The notes under the pieces: model-generated
Databases searched by the model: none
Seen by the model: only the letters and a program-made list of their open reading frames with translations
Told to the model about the DNA's origin: nothing
In this document: in pieces, positions 6,799-9,956 of the stretch
Layout: every line of letters starts with the position of its first letter
Position numbering within the stretch: position 1 is the first letter of the stretch
Position numbers and translations under genes: made by a program
Source: Thermoanaerobaculia bacterium
GTDB taxonomy: Bacteria; Acidobacteriota; Thermoanaerobaculia; Gp7-AA8
Length of the DNA stretch: 9,956 bases
Direction: 5' to 3'
Assembly (NCBI GenBank): GCA_017883215.1
Contig: JADGOA010000117.1
Location: 1 to 9,956 of the forward strand

Positions 6799-6904
6799 GG
6801 AGTGCGGACGTCCTCGTCCGCCACCGCCGGGCGTCCTCGCCCGGCGGTACGAATACGATCGGACGAGGACGTCCGATCGCTGCCGACGAGGACGTCCGCA
6901 CTCC
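6799..6904. repeat. REPIN-like composite of four hairpins with CGTCCTCG core
   Basis: The outer arms 6799-6818 and 6885-6904 are a perfect 20-bp inverted repeat (GGAGTGCGGACGTCCTCGTC and its complement). Inside are successive hairpins: CGGACG-TCCT-CGTCCG (6805-6820); CCGCCGGGCG-TCCT-CGCCCGGCGG (6824-6847); GATCGGACG-AGGA-CGTCCGATC (6857-6878); and a shorter GACG-AGGA-CGTC (6885-6896). Loops are TCCT in the left half and its complement AGGA in the right half, so the element is two inverted half-elements. It lies 4 bp past the stop codon of the phosphohexomutase gene and about 100 bp upstream of E1, where it could end or protect the upstream transcript. No T-tract follows, so a classical terminator is not supported. 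Confidence 0.88.
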
Positions 6905-6908
6905 GCAC

Positions 6909-8360
6909 CTACGCCCGGTCCAGTTCCGCCACCGCCACATCCAGCATCTCCTGCACCCGCTCGCCGCTCGGGCTCTCGCAGTAGATGCGGATGATCGGCT
7001 CGGTTCCCGACTTCCGGAACAGAATCCACGAGCCGTCCTCGAAGTTCATCTTCACGCCGTCTTTCTGTTCGAGGTTCCGGAACCCCGGCCCGAACGAGCG
7101 ATCGAGCTCGCCGGCCTTGATCCGGTCGATGAGCCGGCCGCAGACGTCCATCGGCCTGTGAAGATCGCGCCGGTCGTACTGCAGCGCCCCGAATTCCTGC
7201 TCCATGTGCGTGATGATGTCGGACAGCGGCCGCGCGTAGTAGGCAACGCACTCCGCGACCAGCAGTCCCGAGAGAATTCCGTCGCGCTCCGGAAGGAAAT
7301 GGCCGAAACCGATGCCGCCGCTCTCCTCGCCGCCGATGAGGACGTCGCGCGAGAGCATGAGGTCGGCGACGTACTTGAAGCCGATAGGCGTCTCGTGCAG
7401 CGTCGCCCCGAGGGCACTCGCTACTTTCTCGACCAGGCGCGTCGTGGAAAAGGTCTTGACGATGTCGCCGTGCAGCTTCTTCTCGCGCACCAGGTACAAC
7501 GCCAGCAGCGCGATGATCTTGTGTGGAGAGACGAATTCGCCGCGTTCGTCGAGGATGCCCAGGCGGTCGGCGTCGCCGTCGTTGCAGATGGCGAGGTCGT
7601 ACTCGCCGGTCATCATCACGTCTTTCGAGGCCACCAGGTTCTCGGGGATCGGCTCCGGATTGACGCCGCCGAACGACGGGTTCACGTCGCCCCGAATGCC
7701 ATCGACGATCGAATCGGAGCCGGCCTCGAGACTCTTCTTGATGATCCGCGCGGAGCCGACGTAGTCGAGTCCAAGGATGCGTGACGGCAGCGTGGCGGCC
7801 ACGCCGTGGATCGGATCGTGGAGGATGGCCAGCCTGCCGCGGAGGATCCGTTCCACGTCGAGCTGGGCCCTCAGCGCGATGATGTAGTCGTCGAGGATGT
7901 TCTCCTCGGCAATCGACCCTCCCTCGCGCCGCGACGATTGACCGAGGCTCGCGGAAATCTTCTGGTATGTCTCCGGCAGTGCCGAGCCGCCGTACCACGC
8001 CTTGAATTTGATCCCGTTGTACTTCGCCGGGTTGTGGCTCGCCGTCACCACCACCCCGCCGAGGACCCTGCGATGGAAAGCTGTGAAGGCGATGGTCTGT
8101 GATGGTGTCGGCGAACTGGCGAGGACGACCTGGAATCCGGCGTCCCGCAGCTCCTCGGCGACAGCAACTGAGAACTCGCGCGAGAGGAAGCGGCGGTCGT
8201 AGCCGACGATCAGCGTGTTTCTATCGATGTCTTTGGGAGGCTCGAGCGTCCGCGCTGCGACGGCGATCGCGGCCGCCACCCGCCGCACGTTCTCGAATGT
8301 GAAACCGTCCGCAATGACCGCACGCCATCCGTCGGTGCCAAACGTAATCTGTGTCTGCAT
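6909..8360 (-). CDS. Phosphoglucomutase/phosphomannomutase (alpha-D-phosphohexomutase family)
   Basis: A 483-residue cytoplasmic enzyme interconverting hexose 1- and 6-phosphates through a phosphoserine and a bound 1,6-bisphosphate. All four signature loops are present: TASHNP (106-111, phosphoserine Ser108), Mg-binding NDGDADR (260-266), sugar-specificity loop GGEESGG (343-349) and phosphate-binding RKSGTEP (449-455). The N-terminus FGTDGWRAVIAD is typical, and the length fits the ~450-550 residue family. GGEESGG is the form seen in phosphoglucomutase/phosphomannomutase and does not alone separate glucose from mannose. It would supply glucose-1-P or mannose-1-P for glycans, glycogen or nucleotide sugars. 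ATG 8360 is preferred because the protein then begins right before the conserved FGTDGWR; GTG 8387 would add nine residues (MPANYNTPS). Neither start has a good Shine-Dalgarno. Confidence 0.92.
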   Translation of the reverse strand: MQTQITFGTDGWRAVIADGFTFENVRRVAAAIAVAARTLEPPKDIDRNTLIVGYDRRFLSREFSVAVAEELRDAGFQVVLASSPTPSQTIAFTAFHRRVLGGVVVTASHNPAKYNGIKFKAWYGGSALPETYQKISASLGQSSRREGGSIAEENILDDYIIALRAQLDVERILRGRLAILHDPIHGVAATLPSRILGLDYVGSARIIKKSLEAGSDSIVDGIRGDVNPSFGGVNPEPIPENLVASKDVMMTGEYDLAICNDGDADRLGILDERGEFVSPHKIIALLALYLVREKKLHGDIVKTFSTTRLVEKVASALGATLHETPIGFKYVADLMLSRDVLIGGEESGGIGFGHFLPERDGILSGLLVAECVAYYARPLSDIITHMEQEFGALQYDRRDLHRPMDVCGRLIDRIKAGELDRSFGPGFRNLEQKDGVKMNFEDGSWILFRKSGTEPIIRIYCESPSGERVQEMLDVAVAELDRA

Positions 8361-8369
8361 GGAGGGCGT

Positions 8370-8375
8370 ATTGTA
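8370..8375 (-). promoter_or_regulatory. Possible -10 hexamer (TACAAT) for the phosphohexomutase gene
   Basis: On the minus strand TACAAT ends nine bases before the ATG at 8360. No convincing -35 is seen at 16-18 bp. If used, transcription would start within a few bases of the ATG, giving a leaderless or near-leaderless mRNA, consistent with the absent Shine-Dalgarno. Weak evidence: one short motif. Confidence 0.2.
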
Positions 8376-8470
8376 ATTCGCTGGCACCGGCTCACGCTGA
8401 GACCCCTCCCCGCTGCGGCAGCCCTCGCGCCTGCGATTGTGTGTCTCGGCTGAAGGGCCAATGGCCTCAA

Positions 8471-8569
8471 CTCAACCGCAGTGTGTGGCACAGACACTCC
8501 TGTCTGTGCCAGTCGGAATGCAGAAGGCACAGACAAGAGTGTCTGTGCCACACCTGCTCAGCAGTTGAG
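8471..8569. repeat. REPIN-like inverted doublet of GGCACAGACA hairpins
   Basis: Two 28-bp arms, 8483-8510 and 8526-8553, are reverse complements with one mismatch and are separated by 15 bp. Each arm is itself a hairpin with a perfect 10-bp stem: GGCACAGACA-CTCC-TGTCTGTGCC (8487-8510) and GGCACAGACA-AGAG-TGTCTGTGCC (8526-8549). Further pairing is possible outside, CTCAAC (8471-8476) with GTTGAG (8564-8569). It lies in the gene-free stretch 8388-8610 between the phosphohexomutase start and the stop of the next minus-strand gene. Hairpins in inverted pairs are the defining layout of REPINs. No RAYT transposase is in the window. Confidence 0.9.
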
Positions 8570-8610
8570 GGTCGCTTACGTTTATGCCATCGGGATGACG
8601 GCCGCCGCGA

Positions 8611-9105
8611 TCACCGGAAGATGCCGCCGGAGAGCTTCGGCCGGTTGTCCTTCGCAGGCGTGGCGATGCTGACGCCGGTCGAGTCGCCTACGATCTCGAC
8701 CCGATCGCCCGGAGCTCGCGCCGGCGTGATCGGCTCGAGAGAAGCCGGCGGCGGCGCTGAACTCGTCGTCTGCGTCGGCGGGGCGATCGTCGTCGTGACG
8801 AGATACTGCGAGCGCGCTGCCGGCTCGAGCAACAACGGATCCGCCGCGGTCTGGTCCGGCACCGGCTCCTCGGTCACCACCTCGGGCGCGCGCCTTGCCA
8901 CGACCGGCTCGGCGCCGATGTGGCGCTGGAACAGCCGGCCGAAGCCTTCGGACCGAGGCGCCCGCATGTGGGACACAACACCGATTCCGGCGAATGCCAC
9001 AACGGCCGCCAGAAGTGCCCAGCCGAAGTTCCTCAGAGTCAGGATGCGGACGTGCTCCCGACGGTCATGAACCGGTACGATGGGGTCAGGGTGACTGCGC
9101 AACAT
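8611..9105 (-). CDS. Small single-span membrane protein of unknown function
   Basis: A 164-residue protein with a basic cytoplasmic N-terminus (HDRREHVR, 13-20), one membrane helix (~25-46, LRNFGWALLAAVVAFAGIGVV), a low-complexity Pro/Ala/Thr-rich stretch (~66-132) and a compact C-terminal segment, RVEIVGDSTGVSIATPA...RPKLSGGIFR (135-164), that looks less random than the linker and may be the functional part. No family is recognised. Predicted topology is N-in with an exported C-terminus. It could be a pilus, cell-envelope or secretion accessory protein, but nothing shows this. The ATG at 9105 has no Shine-Dalgarno and the N-terminal ~20 residues are uncertain. Codon use (G/C at third positions) and the clean membrane helix support it being a gene. 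It is divergent from the Gfo/Idh gene. Confidence 0.65.
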   Translation of the reverse strand: MLRSHPDPIVPVHDRREHVRILTLRNFGWALLAAVVAFAGIGVVSHMRAPRSEGFGRLFQRHIGAEPVVARRAPEVVTEEPVPDQTAADPLLLEPAARSQYLVTTTIAPPTQTTSSAPPPASLEPITPARAPGDRVEIVGDSTGVSIATPAKDNRPKLSGGIFR

Positions 9106-9139
9106 GTAGTTATTAGTTCAAGATGGCTGCCAGAGAGGC

Positions 9140-9239
9140 AGCGAGTGGCGAGCAGCGAGTAGTGGCAGCGCCACAAGTGGCGCATTTCGAGTGCGTTGCG
9201 GCAGCTCCCCTATTTGCCACTCGCTACTCGCTACTCGCT
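9140..9239. repeat. Heptamer-based inverted repeat (GCGAGTA family) upstream of the oxidoreductase gene
   Basis: The left arm 9140-9167 contains 7-bp units GCGAGTG, GCGAGCA and GCGAGTA (9141-9161) followed by GTGGCA. The right arm 9215-9239 is TGCCACTCGCTACTCGCTACTCGCT, made of three ACTCGCT units (9219-9239). The reverse complement of the right arm matches the left arm with two substitutions and a 3-bp gap. A 47-bp spacer separates them. The right arm ends 14 bp before the ATG at 9254, next to the ribosome binding site. The layout copies that of 1493-1595. Confidence 0.88.
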
Positions 9240-9243
9240 TGAA

Positions 9244-9249
9244 AGGAAA
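9244..9249 (+). promoter_or_regulatory. Shine-Dalgarno sequence of the oxidoreductase gene
   Basis: AGGAAA within GAAAGGAAAG, about 4-6 bp before the ATG at 9254. It fixes the start of a gene whose stop is beyond the window. Confidence 0.55.
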
Positions 9250-9253
9250 GCAA

Positions 9254-9956
9254 ATGGCAAGAATCGGCGTGATAGGTACCGGATGGGGAGCGCGGGTGCA
9301 GGTGCCGATGTTTCGCGAAGCCGGACTCGACGTTGTCGCCATCGCCGGTCACTCGAGCGACAAAACCAAAGCTGCTGCGGCCGAGCTCGGAGTCGAAGCG
9401 GTTGGCGCATGGCGCGACCTCATCGAGCGCGATCTCGACCTCGTCACCATCGTCACGCCGCCGTCGGAGCACCTGGAGATGGCGCTCGCGGTTCTCGCCG
9501 CAGGCAAGCACGTCATGTGCGAAAAACCGACTGCTCTCGATGCAGATCAGGCGGAGCAACTCGTCGGGGCGGCGCGATCGCAACCGAACCGCATCGCCCT
9601 GATCGATCACGAGCTGCGATTCCTCCCCTCCTGGCGCGAGGCGCGGCGGCGCGTCCCCGAGCTCGGCGGCATCCGCTATGCCGAGGTGCGATACGCCAGT
9701 CCCGGCCGCGGCGACCGCGCCCGCGCCTGGAACTGGTGGAGCGATGCAGTGCGCGGCGGCGGAATCTGGGGCGCAGTCGGCTCGCACTTCATCGATGCGG
9801 TCCGCTACCTTCTCGGGGAGATCGACTCCGCGCATGCGAACCTCGAAACCGTCATCCGCGAACGCCCGGTCCCGGCGGACATACACGCTAATTCCGTAGG
9901 GGCGCGCAGCGGAGCGCCGGGTGAGGGGCGTCAAGACTGGCGGACAGTCACCTCCG
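9254..9956 (+). CDS. Gfo/Idh/MocA-family NAD(P)-dependent oxidoreductase (3'-partial)
   Basis: The first 234 residues of a protein whose frame is still open at the window end. The N-terminal Rossmann fold begins RIGVIGTGWGARVQ (3-16, nucleotide-binding glycine loop), followed by TIVTPPSEHLEMALAVLAAGKHVMCEKP (65-92), with the family EKP motif at 90-92 whose Lys sits near the nicotinamide. The substrate domain starts at ~120 and has GGGIWGAVGSHFIDAVRYLLGE (168-189), matching the family's G-G-G...G-S-H-x-I-D...LLGE segment with the conserved His. Family members oxidise or reduce sugars, inositols and related alcohols; the substrate is not predictable here. Residues 215-222 (VGARSGAP) and the following ~10 residues are encoded by dispersed repeat DNA (9894-9931) that stays in frame. 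About 100-150 C-terminal residues are expected beyond the window. If downstream sequence breaks the frame, this would be a pseudogene. Confidence 0.87.
   Translation, partial: MARIGVIGTGWGARVQVPMFREAGLDVVAIAGHSSDKTKAAAAELGVEAVGAWRDLIERDLDLVTIVTPPSEHLEMALAVLAAGKHVMCEKPTALDADQAEQLVGAARSQPNRIALIDHELRFLPSWREARRRVPELGGIRYAEVRYASPGRGDRARAWNWWSDAVRGGGIWGAVGSHFIDAVRYLLGEIDSAHANLETVIRERPVPADIHANSVGARSGAPGEGRQDWRTVTS
9894..9931 (+). repeat. Dispersed repeat pieces in frame inside the Gfo/Idh gene
   Basis: CCGTAGGGGCGCGCAGC (9894-9910) is identical to the coding strand of the E1 linker repeat, and the directly adjoining GGAGCGCCGGGTGAGGGGC (9911-9929) is identical to 3923-3941 in the intergenic element. 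Thus 36 consecutive bases of coding sequence are built from two repeat families, translated as VGARSGAPGEGR. Similarity to the intergenic copies may run on to CTGGCGGA (9937-9944), with one extra base in the spacer. Confidence 0.75.

Noticed and set aside
6799..6904. Intrinsic transcription terminator
   Set aside because: Stems are strong, but there is no T-tract after any hairpin on either strand and the element is a repeated multi-hairpin composite; termination remains possible but is not shown.
6712..7998. 428-codon minus-strand frame overlapping the phosphohexomutase
   Set aside because: It is shifted relative to the real frame, very Arg-rich, without motifs, and runs through the palindromic element.
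8351..9070. 239-codon plus-strand frame covering the GGCACAGACA doublet and opposite the small membrane protein
   Set aside because: The Cys/His/Arg-rich peptide comes from the repeat and the rest is antisense to 8611-9105.
9196..9891. 231-codon plus-strand frame and the 236-codon minus-strand frame over the Gfo/Idh region
   Set aside because: The frame starting at 9254 encodes recognisable Rossmann and EKP motifs; the others are Arg-rich or antisense and begin in repeat DNA.

Overview
This is a high-GC window of ordinary bacterial chromosome from an organism with an inner membrane and a periplasm. Evidence for this is an exported GH3 enzyme with a signal peptide and several single- or multi-span membrane proteins. 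The fused 2-oxoacid dehydrogenase E1, the TPR/low-complexity membrane protein and the abundant intergenic palindromes would fit an uncultured Acidobacteriota-like lineage. That placement is an inference from gene style, not something the sequence proves. There are no rRNA or tRNA genes, CRISPR arrays, transposase genes or phage genes.

Layout, left to right. (1) The 3' part of a membrane-anchored TPR protein (+, starts upstream of the window). (2) A small RDD-family membrane protein (+). (3) Convergent to it, a secreted NagZ-type GH3 beta-N-acetylglucosaminidase (-). (4) A single-chain alpha/beta E1 of a 2-oxoacid (probably branched-chain or pyruvate-type) dehydrogenase (-). (5) A phosphoglucomutase/phosphomannomutase-family enzyme (-). 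(6) A short single-span membrane protein of unknown function (-). (7) Divergent from it, the N-terminal 234 residues of a Gfo/Idh/MocA oxidoreductase (+), cut by the window end. The minus-strand genes share direction, but gaps of about 220-370 bp filled with strong hairpins separate (3) to (6), so they are probably not one tight operon. Metabolically they are housekeeping or sugar/acyl-CoA genes with no single obvious pathway.

The unusual part is the DNA between the genes. Every non-coding gap carries repetitive sequence of two kinds. The first kind is palindromic: 6-13 bp stems with 3-4 nt loops, in two cases arranged as REPIN-like inverted doublets (6799-6904 and 8471-8569), plus a large inverted pair at 3948-4167 and a lone hairpin at 2092-2120. 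The second kind is short tandem arrays with a 7-bp period but unrelated unit sequences (GCGAGTA, CAGACCG, and a degenerate TGCGCAC), sitting within about 35 bp of gene starts or ends. One palindrome family also lies inside two unrelated genes (the E1 linker and the Gfo/Idh gene) in the same reading frame, encoding V-G-A-R-S-(S/G)-A-P in both. This resembles the in-frame palindromic elements known from Rickettsia. No mobilising enzyme is visible in the window.
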